The notes: generated by a model from the sequence alone, not told the origin. Positions 46,046-54,311 are shown, counted from the first letter of the stretch. The stretch: 64,000 nt of DNA from Micromonospora lutea (GCF_016863535.1 NZ_BOPB01000033.1:1-64000); one strand, 5' to 3'. Numbers and translations are program-made.

Positions 46046-46077
46046 GCTCCGTCTCCCGCACGTGCGGGAGACGGAGC
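46046..46077. terminator. Perfect 32-bp palindrome inside the biosynthetic operon
   Basis: Arms of 15 bp (46046-46060 and 46063-46077, GCTCCGTCTCCCGCA and complement) flank a central CG. It lies 13 bases after the halogenase stop and 42 bases before the hydrolase start. It may end, attenuate or process the ligase-dioxygenase-halogenase transcript. No T-tract follows. Confidence 0.7.
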
Positions 46078-46089
46078 GTACGAACACGG

Positions 46090-47697
46090 TCAAAGGTTGG
46101 CGCGCATGGCGGCGAAGTACTCGTTCTGGGTGGGCAGTTCCTGCACCAGCTTCTCGGCCTTGACCCGGATACGCTCGAACTCCGCCAGGGCCGCGCGCTC
46201 GTCGGCCAACTCGACCGCGGGTGAGTGCCGGAGCTCGATTCCGCCCGTGCCCAGCAGGATGCAGTTGTACGAGTAGGGCGGCAGGCCGTGGTAGTACGGG
46301 TAGATCGACTCGGTGTCCGGCACCTTGTGCTGCCAGATCTCGAGGCGCTCCTCGAGCGAGTCGGGGATCACCCGGGTCTTGGTGTCCTTCCAGTACTGGT
46401 TGTCGACCCGCTTCGCACCCCGGTAGTGCAGGCAGAGGAACTCGCGGACGCCGTCCATGACGTGTGCGACGGAGCGGTTGTACTGCTCACGAAGCAGGTC
46501 GTCGCCACGCCCGGCCGGAAAGTACTTGACCATCTGTTCGATGGCGTGGTGGATGAAGAAGATGCCGGTCGACTCCAGCGGCTCCACGAAGCCGCTGGCC
46601 AGGCCGACCCCGACGCAGTTCTTCACCCACGACCGCCGGCTGCGACCGATACGCATCCGGATGTGGTTCGCGGGCACGTCGGCCGCCTCCGGGCCGACGA
46701 ACTCGCGCAGCGTCCGCTCGGCCTCTTCCGGGGTGGCGTAGTCGCTGGCGTAGACGTAGCCGGTGCCGATGCGGCTGATCAGTGGGATCGTCCAGATCCA
46801 GCCGGCGTCCTGCGCGGTCGCGGTGGTGCACGGCCGAAGCGGCTTGCGGTCCATGTCCAGCGGCACCTGGAGGGCGACCGCGCTGTCGTTGGGCAGGTTC
46901 TCCTGGTAGGACACGAACGGCTCGCCGAGCGCCTTGTTCAGCAGCAGCGCCCGGAAGCCGGTGCAGTCGACGAACAGGTCGGCGGCGATGTCGCCGTGCT
47001 CGGCGGTCCGCACGTGCGAGATGAACCCGTGCTCGTCGAGGGCCACGTCGACGACGTTGTCGACGACGTGCTTGACGCCCCGCTGGGTGGAGTACTTGGT
47101 GAGAAACTTCGCCAGCAGGTGCGCCTCGAAGTGGTACGCGTAGGGGATCTGCGCGCCCTGATACTCCGCCATGGTCGACCGGGCTGAGGTGTCGTCGGTG
47201 GACTGCTCGACGAATCCCTGGTCGACCAGGCTCCCGTTCAGGTACCGGGGTGAGCGCTCGGCGTCGCAGAGCGACGCCATGACGAAGCAGTCCTTGTCGA
47301 ACCGCGACGTCGTCGGGTAGCGCAGCCACCAGTCGCTGAGGGGGAACCCGTCGACCGACGCCATCTGCTCGAACGGGTGGTAGAAGTGGTGGCCCGGCTC
47401 GCGCCAGTTCTCGAACCGGACGGCCAGCTTGTAGGTGGCGTTACAGGCCGGCATCCAGTCGGATTCTTTCAGTCGCAAGAACTCGAAGAAGTGCCGGATG
47501 TCGCTGAAGGTAGCCTCACCGACCCCGATCGTGCCGACGGTGGCCGACTCGACGACGGTCACGTCGATCCGGTCACCGAAGGCTGCCGCCAGGTACGACG
47601 CGGTCATCCAGCCGGCCGTACCGCCACCGACGATGGCGACTCGCTGTTTCCTGCCCGGGTCGCGCGTGTTCTTGGCAGCGGCACCACTGACAGTCAT
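46090..47697 (-). CDS. Flavin-dependent tryptophan halogenase
   Basis: 535 residues from ATG 47697 with a strong GGAGGA eight bases upstream. All hallmarks are present: FAD site VAIVGGGTAGWMT, the catalytic lysine in CNATYKLAVRFENW (about residue 89), the halogenase signature GWIWTIP (about 300) and the catalytic Glu in VEPLESTGIFF (about 372). The stretches GVGEATFSDIRHFFEFL, DCFVMASLCDA and YYHGLPPYSY closely match what I remember of SttH-type tryptophan 6-halogenases (PyrH-like clade), so 6-chlorination is the first guess; position cannot be proven from sequence. FADH2 would come from the flavin reductase at 53153. Confidence 0.95.
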   Translation of the reverse strand: MTVSGAAAKNTRDPGRKQRVAIVGGGTAGWMTASYLAAAFGDRIDVTVVESATVGTIGVGEATFSDIRHFFEFLRLKESDWMPACNATYKLAVRFENWREPGHHFYHPFEQMASVDGFPLSDWWLRYPTTSRFDKDCFVMASLCDAERSPRYLNGSLVDQGFVEQSTDDTSARSTMAEYQGAQIPYAYHFEAHLLAKFLTKYSTQRGVKHVVDNVVDVALDEHGFISHVRTAEHGDIAADLFVDCTGFRALLLNKALGEPFVSYQENLPNDSAVALQVPLDMDRKPLRPCTTATAQDAGWIWTIPLISRIGTGYVYASDYATPEEAERTLREFVGPEAADVPANHIRMRIGRSRRSWVKNCVGVGLASGFVEPLESTGIFFIHHAIEQMVKYFPAGRGDDLLREQYNRSVAHVMDGVREFLCLHYRGAKRVDNQYWKDTKTRVIPDSLEERLEIWQHKVPDTESIYPYYHGLPPYSYNCILLGTGGIELRHSPAVELADERAALAEFERIRVKAEKLVQELPTQNEYFAAMRANL

Positions 47698-47753
47698 TGC
47701 GGTTCCTCCTTGTACCCGATAACCCGGGACTCGACGAAAGGGTGTGCATCGGC

Positions 47754-48482
47754 TCAGTTCTGGGCGACCCCGCGGCTGATCGCGGGCGCCAGGACCTCCG
47801 GGAACAACGTCCGCTCGGTGGACCGCCACAGGTAGGCGGCGCCGGCTGAGCCGGCCGTACCGCGGGCCGCGCCGAGAAACTGCTCGGCCAGTTGGGCATG
47901 CCGGGCACGCCATGACCGGACCGCGTCGTCGAAGGCCACCAGCGCGGCGCGTACCCGCTCGACCGCCCTCAGGTCGCCGTCGACCCGCATTCGGTCGCGG
48001 TACTCCACGAAGGCGCACGACAGCGACTGCTCCTCGGACCGGGCGACGAGCCGCGCCCGCTCCCCCGAGGTGAACCCTGGTATGTTGAGGAAGCGCGGGT
48101 CCCGAGCCCCGCAGAGGAACTCGATCTCCCGGTACTGTGCGGACTGGAAGCCGCTCGACGAGCCGAGGGTCGCCCGGATCTCGTCGAACGACTCTGGTGC
48201 CAGCGTGCTCAGGACGTCGAAGTGTGCGCTGAGCACGCGCATCGCCGACGGTAGTCGCTCGATGTGGTCAGCGGCGACGTCCGCCCGGTCGCGGGTCAAC
48301 GCGTCCCGTGCGGACTCGATGTGCCGCAGGATGACCGCGAACCACAGCTCACATGCCTGGTGGGCGGCGAAGAAGAGGGTGCGGTCCGGCTCGTCGCGTA
48401 CGCAGGCGATGTCGAGCAGCTCGTCCAGTCTCAGGATCTCCCCGTACGCGCGTTCGCGCTGGGTCTCCGTCGCATCGGTCAT
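47754..48482 (-). CDS. Tryptophan 2,3-dioxygenase
   Basis: 242 residues from ATG 48482. Family motifs: FFAAHQACELWFAVILRHIE (distal His in the substrate pocket), GFQSAQYREIEFL, the proximal heme-ligand His in RSWRARHAQLAEQ and GTAGSAGAAYL, which replaces the usual GTGGTSG. The C-terminal FPE motif is present as LFPEV. It opens the indole ring to N-formylkynurenine. The small changes around the substrate loop could fit a chlorinated or beta-hydroxylated tryptophan. It lies 42 bp after the ligase gene and 56 bp before the halogenase gene. Confidence 0.92.
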   Translation of the reverse strand: MTDATETQRERAYGEILRLDELLDIACVRDEPDRTLFFAAHQACELWFAVILRHIESARDALTRDRADVAADHIERLPSAMRVLSAHFDVLSTLAPESFDEIRATLGSSSGFQSAQYREIEFLCGARDPRFLNIPGFTSGERARLVARSEEQSLSCAFVEYRDRMRVDGDLRAVERVRAALVAFDDAVRSWRARHAQLAEQFLGAARGTAGSAGAAYLWRSTERTLFPEVLAPAISRGVAQN

Positions 48483-48523
48483 CGGTGTGAAGGCCCTCCT
48501 CCGCAAGGTGCCGGGACGGTGGC

Positions 48524-50149
48524 TCAGCGGTGCTGAAGCTCACGCCGCCCCGCGCGCAGGGCACTTTTGTCGATCTTCCCGACGGGAGTACGCGGCAGGT
48601 CCGGCACGACGACCAACTCGTCGGGCAGCTTGTACGGCGCCAACCCACGGTCGCGGATGTGCTCCCGGATGGTGCGCAGCGACAACGGCTTCGCCGCCGC
48701 GTCCGCTTCGGCGGTCAGCACCACGAACACGCAGATCCGCTCGTCGATGGCGTCGTCGGGGATACCGACGACGGCGGCGTCCCGGACCAGCGGATAGGTC
48801 AACACGTGCCCCTCCACCTCCTCGGCGGAGACCTTCTCCCCGAAGTGGTGGATGATGTCCTTGAGCCTGCCCTCGATGACGATGCGCCCGTCCTCGGTCA
48901 GCTTGGCCAGGTCACCACTGCGATAGAACCCGTCGGTGGTGAACGCCCGACGGTTGTGCTCCGGCGCGGCGAAATAGCCCCGGATGGTGTACGGGCCGCG
49001 GGTGAGCAACTCACCGGTCACCCCGGCCGGAAGCTCACGATCCTCGGAGTCGACGATCTTGACCTCGTCGTCCGGACAGATGGGTGTGCCCTCGGTGGTG
49101 TAGACCACCTCCAGCGGATCGTCGAGACGGGTGTGGGTGATCAGCCCCTCGCCGATGCCGTACACGTTCATGATCCGGCACCCCAGGCCCGAACTGACGC
49201 GCTGAACCGCGGCGGGGCCGAACTTCGAGCTGCCCACCTGAAGGGTCATGGCGCTCATGTCGACCGGCATGCTCTGCGCCGCCTCGGTCCACAGCAGCGC
49301 GAGCGCGGGTACCAGAGCGGTGTGGGTGACGCCCTCCCGACCGATCAACGGGAACACATGGTCCGGGCTGGGGTTGGCCGCCAGGACGGCCTTTCCGCCG
49401 ACGAGCAGCGCACCGAGTACGCCGGGGCAGCCGAGCGCGGCGTTGTGCGGTACGGGATTGGCCGCGAGGTAGACGCTGTCCGCGCCGAATCCGGTCACCT
49501 CAGCGCACCTGAAGATGTTGTAGGCGTAGTCGTCGTGGGTGCGGGGGATCAACTTCGGCACACCGGTGGTGCCGCCGGAGAGCAGCAGCAGGGCGATCTC
49601 GGCTGCGTCGACCGGTGGCAGTTGCCGCGGCTCCGACCTGGCCAGTTCGGCCAGCGGGGTGAACTCGGCGCTGTCGCCGACGATCACGACGTGCCGCACG
49701 CCCGGCACGTCGGCGCGGATCTCGCGGGCCAGCGCGCGGTGGTCGAATCCCTGGAAGCGGTCCGGACCGACGTAGGCCACCGCATCCGAGGCGCGGGCCA
49801 GGTGGGTGATCTCGTCGCGACGATGACCGGGCAGGGCGAGCACCGGTATCGCGCCGATGCTGAACACCGCCAACAGGACCGACAGGAATTCGTTCACGTT
49901 GGGCAGGTGCAGGACCAGCCGGTCGCGGCTGCCAATGCCGAGATCGAGCAGACCTGCGGCGATACGGTCGGCCTCCTCCGCCAGCTCGGCGTAGGTGACG
50001 CGGCGAGTGGCGTCCACCGCAGCGATCTTGTCCGGATGGCGGCGGACGCTGTCGTCGAACAGCTGCCGAAGGGAGAAACCTCGCCAGTAACCCGCACGTC
50101 GATAGCGGTCGGCGACGTCGGGCGGCCAGGGCACGAACCCGTCCAGCAT
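48524..50149 (-). CDS. Stand-alone aryl acid-AMP ligase (PchD/YbtE/DhbE class)
   Basis: 541 residues from ATG 50149, preceded by GAAGGAGGA. Adenylation core LLLLSGGTTGVPKLIPRTHDDY, hinge and A8 region EGRLKDIIHHFGEKVSAEEVE, and A10 TPVGKIDKSALR match salicylate/DHB ligases. In the substrate pocket it reads PHNAALGCPG: Asn after His and Cys before Pro are the residues of salicylate-specific enzymes (HNFPLACPG), but the two bulky residues Phe-Pro are both Ala. This suggests an ortho-hydroxylated aryl acid larger than salicylate. It should adenylate the starter acid and load the ArCP of NRPS 1. First gene of the minus-strand arm. Confidence 0.92.
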   Translation of the reverse strand: MLDGFVPWPPDVADRYRRAGYWRGFSLRQLFDDSVRRHPDKIAAVDATRRVTYAELAEEADRIAAGLLDLGIGSRDRLVLHLPNVNEFLSVLLAVFSIGAIPVLALPGHRRDEITHLARASDAVAYVGPDRFQGFDHRALAREIRADVPGVRHVVIVGDSAEFTPLAELARSEPRQLPPVDAAEIALLLLSGGTTGVPKLIPRTHDDYAYNIFRCAEVTGFGADSVYLAANPVPHNAALGCPGVLGALLVGGKAVLAANPSPDHVFPLIGREGVTHTALVPALALLWTEAAQSMPVDMSAMTLQVGSSKFGPAAVQRVSSGLGCRIMNVYGIGEGLITHTRLDDPLEVVYTTEGTPICPDDEVKIVDSEDRELPAGVTGELLTRGPYTIRGYFAAPEHNRRAFTTDGFYRSGDLAKLTEDGRIVIEGRLKDIIHHFGEKVSAEEVEGHVLTYPLVRDAAVVGIPDDAIDERICVFVVLTAEADAAAKPLSLRTIREHIRDRGLAPYKLPDELVVVPDLPRTPVGKIDKSALRAGRRELQHR

Positions 50150-50257
50150 CTGTCTGTCCTCCTTCGGTACGGCGATAACAGATTCCGGTAGCAGGCCAGA
50201 GGCCGCGTCGCACCCGACAGAGCCTTGACAGATTGTCTGGACGAGCGGGCGGACTCG
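50150..50257. promoter_or_regulatory. Divergent promoter region of the biosynthetic locus
   Basis: The ligase (minus) and thioesterase (plus) start back to back here. GACAGA occurs at 50216-50221 and 50227-50232, one helical turn apart; the second is part of the small inverted repeat GACAGATTGTC. ACAGATT is also present at 50178-50184. These repeats are the best candidates for a pathway-regulator site, possibly for the HxlR protein at 53772. I see no convincing -10/-35 pair. Confidence 0.45.
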
Positions 50258-51040
50258 GTGACGCTCGATGTCGTGAGCCGAACACGGAGATCCGATCGGG
50301 GTTGGGTACGCACGCTCACCAGCGTCGAGGACCCCACCGCGCGACTGGTCTGCTTCCCGCACTCCGGGGGCACTGCGGCGGCCTACCGCCCCTGGTCCTC
50401 GGCGGTGCCGGCCGGCGTGGCGCTGCACGCGGTGCAGTACCCGGGCCACGCCGACCGCCTGGCCGAGGAGCCGGCCGCCAGCATCGCCGAGATGGCGACC
50501 CAGGTGGCTGCGGAGCTGCTCCGGATGCCGCCCGCCCGGTGCGCGCTGATCGGACACAGCCTGGGCGCGCTGGTCGCCTACGAGACGGCCCGAGCGTTGC
50601 GGGACAACGGCAGCTCCGTGCACCACCTGTTCGTCTCGGGTGCGGCCGGGCCGTGGCTGGCCGGTGGCGGCACCACTCACCAACTCGGCGACGAGGAGCT
50701 CTGGTCGTCGGTCACGAAGCTCGGCGGGATCGAACCGGAGATCGCCGACCAGCCCGAACTGCGCGACCTGCTGCTACCCGTGCTGCGATCGGACATCACC
50801 CTGCACGAGACCTACCGGCCCGCACCGGACACCGCCCCGCTGGACTGCCCGGTCCGGGGCTACTACAACACCGAGGACCCGCTGGTCGACGCCAACCAGG
50901 TGGCCACCTGGGCGGCGGTCAACGACGGCGAGTTCAGCATGCGTGCTCTGCCGGGCGGCCACTTCCGGCTGCTGTCCCACCCGGACGAGCTGCTCGCCGA
51001 CGTCATGGCGACCCTGACCGACAGCGGGGTGCGGCGGTGA
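50258..51040 (+). CDS. Type II thioesterase
   Basis: About 260 residues; the start is uncertain (GTG 50258 chosen by length; GTG 50273 and TTG 50225 also possible, none with a good Shine-Dalgarno). Motifs: LVCFPHSGGTAAAYRPW, QYPGHADRLAE, nucleophile in LIGHSLGALVAYE, LRSDITLHETYRP and GGHFRLL with the His. Its GTGA overlap with the SDR gene couples it to the starter-acid genes rather than to the NRPS arm. In the thiocoraline/echinomycin pathway a thioesterase frees beta-hydroxytryptophan from an A-T didomain; this enzyme is a candidate for that task. Confidence 0.88.
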   Translation: MTLDVVSRTRRSDRGWVRTLTSVEDPTARLVCFPHSGGTAAAYRPWSSAVPAGVALHAVQYPGHADRLAEEPAASIAEMATQVAAELLRMPPARCALIGHSLGALVAYETARALRDNGSSVHHLFVSGAAGPWLAGGGTTHQLGDEELWSSVTKLGGIEPEIADQPELRDLLLPVLRSDITLHETYRPAPDTAPLDCPVRGYYNTEDPLVDANQVATWAAVNDGEFSMRALPGGHFRLLSHPDELLADVMATLTDSGVRR

Positions 51041-51783
51041 CCCTCGACGGCAGATCGGTCGTCGTCACCGGCGCCGCCACCGGTATCGGCCTGGGCATCA
51101 CCGAGTGTCTGGTGAAGTCGGGTGCCAACGTGACCGTCGTCGGCCGCCGGGAGCAGCCCCTACGGGCCCTCGCGGACCGCTATCCCTTCGCCGTGGCGGT
51201 GGTGGCGGCGGACGTCTGCGCACCCGGCACCGCCGACCGGATCGTCACGGCGGCCACGGAAACCTTCGGCGGCCTCGACGCGGTGGTCAACAACGCCGGC
51301 CTGGCCCGGTTCGGTCCGATCGACACACTCGACCCGGGACATCTCGACGAGATGTTCGCGGTGAACGTCCGCGCGCCCGCCGACCTGATCCGGTGCGCGC
51401 TGCCGCTGTTGCGGGCCAGCAGGGGCAGCGTGGTCAACGTCTCCTCGGTCGGCGGCGTCCTGTCGATGCCGGGGCGTGCCTACTACGGCGCGACCAAGGC
51501 GGCCCTCAACAGCCTCACCCGTTCCCTGGCCCGCGAGCTCGCACCAGACGTACGCGTCAACGCCATTCTTCCCGGGCCGGTGGACACACCGATGTGGACC
51601 GACGCCGGTCTGGACGACGCCGGCATCGAGCGGCTGCGAACCAACCTGACCGCGGCGACCCCGATGGGACGTTTCGGTGACCCGGCGGAGATCGGCCAAT
51701 GGGTCTGCACGCTGCTCGACCCGGCGGTGTCGGGTTGGGTCACCGGCGCCCTGATTCCCGTCGACGGCGGCCGTACGGCATGA
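51037..51783 (+). CDS. Short-chain dehydrogenase/reductase
   Basis: 248 residues, GTG start in a four-base overlap with the thioesterase. Classical SDR: VTGAATGIGLGI cofactor motif, VVNNAG, catalytic Ser in VVNVSSVGGV and Tyr/Lys in RAYYGATKAAL, and the closing GWVTGALIPVDGGRTA. The position of acidic/basic residues after the second strand (VVGRREQ) favours NADP(H). If a 3,4-dihydroxyquinoline acid is formed from beta-hydroxykynurenine, a reductase is needed to remove the 4-oxygen; this enzyme is the obvious candidate. Confidence 0.9.
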   Translation: MTLDGRSVVVTGAATGIGLGITECLVKSGANVTVVGRREQPLRALADRYPFAVAVVAADVCAPGTADRIVTAATETFGGLDAVVNNAGLARFGPIDTLDPGHLDEMFAVNVRAPADLIRCALPLLRASRGSVVNVSSVGGVLSMPGRAYYGATKAALNSLTRSLARELAPDVRVNAILPGPVDTPMWTDAGLDDAGIERLRTNLTAATPMGRFGDPAEIGQWVCTLLDPAVSGWVTGALIPVDGGRTA

Positions 51784-51833
51784 GACCCGCCCAGCCAGGT
51801 ACCAACCCTTCACGGAACAGAGGTGGTCAGAGC

Positions 51834-53090
51834 GTGAGCCCCCAGATCTCGTCCGCTGCCAGCTTCATCCCCTCATCGTGCCTGCACACCATCTTCCGTG
51901 CCGCGCAGGACATCGAGCGGCGCACCGGCACCGAGGTGGTGAAGCTGCACGTCGGCGACCCGTACTTCCACCCCGCGGAGAACGTCGCCGACGCGTTCGT
52001 GGCCGCGGTGCGCCGCGGCGACACCAAGTACACCGGCCCGGAGGGCCTGCCCGAGCTACGCGAGGCAGCGGTGGAGAAGTTGCGTACGGACAACGGTGTG
52101 GACACCGTCGTCGACCGGGTACTCGTCACGCCGGGCTCGTGTGAAGGGCTTGCCGCCCTGCTGCAGACCCTCACCGGCCCCGGGGCCGAGATTCTCCTGC
52201 CGGAACTGCACTGGCCGGTCCATCTGCAGCAGAGCCTGCTCGCCGGGCTCCGACCGGTGTTCTACCCGCTCGGGCCCGGCTTCCGACCCGACGTCGAGCA
52301 GATCGCAGCCGCCGCCGGCCCGCGAACCAGGGTGTTGCTGATCAATTCGCCCGCCAACCCCACCGGTGTCGTGCTGAACCCCGACGAGATCACGGCCCTG
52401 CTCGACCTGGCCCGCGACCGGGGCTGGCACGTGGTCAGCGACGAGGCGTACGAGCACTTCTGCTACGAACGTGACCACCTCTCCGTCGCGTCCCTCGAAC
52501 GCGACGTTCCGGTCGACGAGCGCATCGTGCACAGCGTCTTCAGCTTCTCCAAGAGCTTCGCGATGACCGGCTACCGGCTCGGGTACGTCGTGTTGGCGAA
52601 CGACCGCGCGGCCGACGTCATGCGGGTGGTCCAGGAGGCGAACATCATCGGCACCTCCACACCCGTCCAGCACGCCGGGGTGGCCGCGCTGGCCAGCCGG
52701 TCCGACGCCGCCGCCACGAACCGCAAGTTGGTGCAGCGTAACCGGGACGTGGCCCTGCCGCCGCTGCTCAAGGCCGGGCTGCTGAGTGAGCTGCCCGCCG
52801 GGGGCTGGTACGCGATGCTGGACGTGGCCAGGACCGGGCTGGACGCCGAGACGTTCGCGCTGCGGCTGCTGGAGCGCAAGGGCGTCGCGGTGGTCGCCGG
52901 CAACGGGTTCGCCATGCGTCCCCAGCTAGACGACCAGGGTCACATCCGCGCCCACGACTACGCGCCCTGGGCGCGGCATCTGGTCCGGGTCGCGTTCTGC
53001 GTGGATCCCGGCTCGTTGGAGACCGGTGTGCGCAAGATCCTGGAGTTCGTCGACGAGTGCGGCGACGGGACTCACCGGTCGGCCGGATGA
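51834..53090 (+). CDS. Class I/II PLP aminotransferase (kynurenine-type candidate)
   Basis: 418 residues from a GTG at 51834 with AGGTGG upstream. Fold-type I aminotransferase: KLHVGDPYFHP, YTGPEGLPELREA, LINSPANPTGVV (Asn for the substrate carboxylate/PLP), the SDEAYEHF aspartate-Tyr and the Schiff-base lysine in FSFSKSFAMTGYRLGY; the C-terminal Arg is in VRVAFCVD. AspC-like in length. In context it probably transaminates a kynurenine, after which ring closure gives a quinoline-2-carboxylate. Preceded by the SDR gene (50-bp gap) and followed by the flavin reductase. Confidence 0.88.
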   Translation: MSPQISSAASFIPSSCLHTIFRAAQDIERRTGTEVVKLHVGDPYFHPAENVADAFVAAVRRGDTKYTGPEGLPELREAAVEKLRTDNGVDTVVDRVLVTPGSCEGLAALLQTLTGPGAEILLPELHWPVHLQQSLLAGLRPVFYPLGPGFRPDVEQIAAAAGPRTRVLLINSPANPTGVVLNPDEITALLDLARDRGWHVVSDEAYEHFCYERDHLSVASLERDVPVDERIVHSVFSFSKSFAMTGYRLGYVVLANDRAADVMRVVQEANIIGTSTPVQHAGVAALASRSDAAATNRKLVQRNRDVALPPLLKAGLLSELPAGGWYAMLDVARTGLDAETFALRLLERKGVAVVAGNGFAMRPQLDDQGHIRAHDYAPWARHLVRVAFCVDPGSLETGVRKILEFVDECGDGTHRSAG

Positions 53091-53152
53091 GCCGAGGACC
53101 TGCCGTCGGGCCGATGCCCGTCAGGCAGGTACGGCGATCCGGAAGGTTTCCT

Positions 53153-53752
53153 ATGCGTTCGAGCGAGGAGGTGGGCAACACCATGCCGGAGCCCGTCACA
53201 GGCACCGTGGCGCCGCCACTGGTCGACCCGGCGCAGTTCCGTTCCCTCATGGCCTCCCATCCCGCCGGGGTCGCCATCGTGACGACCACGGCGTTGAACG
53301 GCGTGCCATGGGGGATGACCTGTTCGTCGGTGTGCAGCGTCGCGCTGAAACCGCCGACACTGCTGGTTTGCCTGCGCGCCGCGAGTCCGACCCTGGCGGC
53401 GTTGCTCGCCGTCTCCACCTTCGCGGTCAATCTGCTGCGCGACCAGGGCGAGCGGGCCGCGCAGTTGTTCGCCTCCGGCGCGCCGGACCGGTTCGAGCAG
53501 ATCGACTGGGCTCCGGATCCGGACTCCGGCATGCCGCACCTGATCGACGACGCCCACACCGCCGCGGACTGTCGCGTCAGCAACGCCCTGCCCGTCGGGG
53601 ACCACGTCGTGGTCTTCGGCACCGTGTTGCGGGTACGCACCCACGCGGTCGCCCCGGTCAGCCCGCTGTTGTACGGCATGCGGCGGTACTGGTCGCTGGC
53701 CGGCACCCCGGCACCCGAGGCTGCCGGGTCGGACCCGGACGGCCGACGGTGA
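53153..53752 (+). CDS. Flavin reductase (halogenase partner)
   Basis: 199 residues from ATG 53153 with GGAAGG six bases upstream. Flavin-reductase-like split-barrel fold: FRSLMASHPAGVAIVTTTA, GMTCSSVCSVALKPPTLLVC, FAVNLL and the C-terminal PLLYGMRRYW. Enzymes of this group deliver free FADH2 or FMNH2 to two-component monooxygenases and halogenases. It is the only such gene near the tryptophan halogenase and is in the divergent arm of the same locus. Confidence 0.9.
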   Translation: MRSSEEVGNTMPEPVTGTVAPPLVDPAQFRSLMASHPAGVAIVTTTALNGVPWGMTCSSVCSVALKPPTLLVCLRAASPTLAALLAVSTFAVNLLRDQGERAAQLFASGAPDRFEQIDWAPDPDSGMPHLIDDAHTAADCRVSNALPVGDHVVVFGTVLRVRTHAVAPVSPLLYGMRRYWSLAGTPAPEAAGSDPDGRR

Positions 53753-53771
53753 ACGAGTCCCTGGAGTGGAA

Positions 53772-54305
53772 ATGAGCAGTGTCAGCACCGGCGTCCAGCA
53801 GGGCGCACCTCGTTCGTCCGGCCCAAAGGCCCGGATTCCCGACTGCCCGCTGGGGCGCACGGTGGAGGTCGTGGGAGCCTGGTGGACGTTGGAGATCCTG
53901 CACGAGATCTTCAACGGCCATACCCGGTTCGCGGCCATCCAGCACAACCTTGAGACGCCCACCGAGCTGCTGCGGGAGCGTCTCGGCGACCTCCGGAGCA
54001 GGGGTCTCATCGAGCAGGCGGCCGATGCCACGGACCCCGAGGGCCGGGAGTACCGACTGACGCCCCTCGGTAGGACACTTCGTCCGCTGCTGCTGGTCAT
54101 CGCGGCGTGGGGTAACCATCGGCTCGCTCCGGAGGAGCGGAGCGTCGTCCTGGTCGACACCGAGACCGGCACCGAGGTGGACCCGATCGTGGTGGACCGG
54201 CGGACAGGCCGGCGGATCGACACTGAGAACGTGGTGTTCGCCTGTGGCCCGAAGGCCAGCGAGATGGTCGCGGCTCGGTACCCGAAGATCATGCTGGCCA
54301 CCTGA
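53772..54305 (+). CDS. HxlR-family transcriptional regulator
   Basis: 177 residues from ATG 53772 (GGAG five bases upstream). It has the HxlR winged helix: the conserved Cys in DCPLGRTVEVVGAWWTLEIL, the recognition region TRFAAIQHNLETPTELLRERL and the wing D-P-E-G-R-E-Y-R-L-T-P-L-G. The C-terminal 60 residues are an extra beta-rich extension with TETGTEVDPIVVDRRTG. It is the only regulator within the biosynthetic arm (20 bp after the flavin reductase), so it probably controls the divergent promoter at 50150-50257. It ends 6 bp from the convergent multicopper oxidase. Confidence 0.9.
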   Translation: MSSVSTGVQQGAPRSSGPKARIPDCPLGRTVEVVGAWWTLEILHEIFNGHTRFAAIQHNLETPTELLRERLGDLRSRGLIEQAADATDPEGREYRLTPLGRTLRPLLLVIAAWGNHRLAPEERSVVLVDTETGTEVDPIVVDRRTGRRIDTENVVFACGPKASEMVAARYPKIMLAT

Positions 54306-54311
54306 GTGGCG

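Noticed and set aside
48530..50191. Plus-strand 553-codon frame
   Set aside because: Antisense to the aryl-AMP ligase; no domain recognised.
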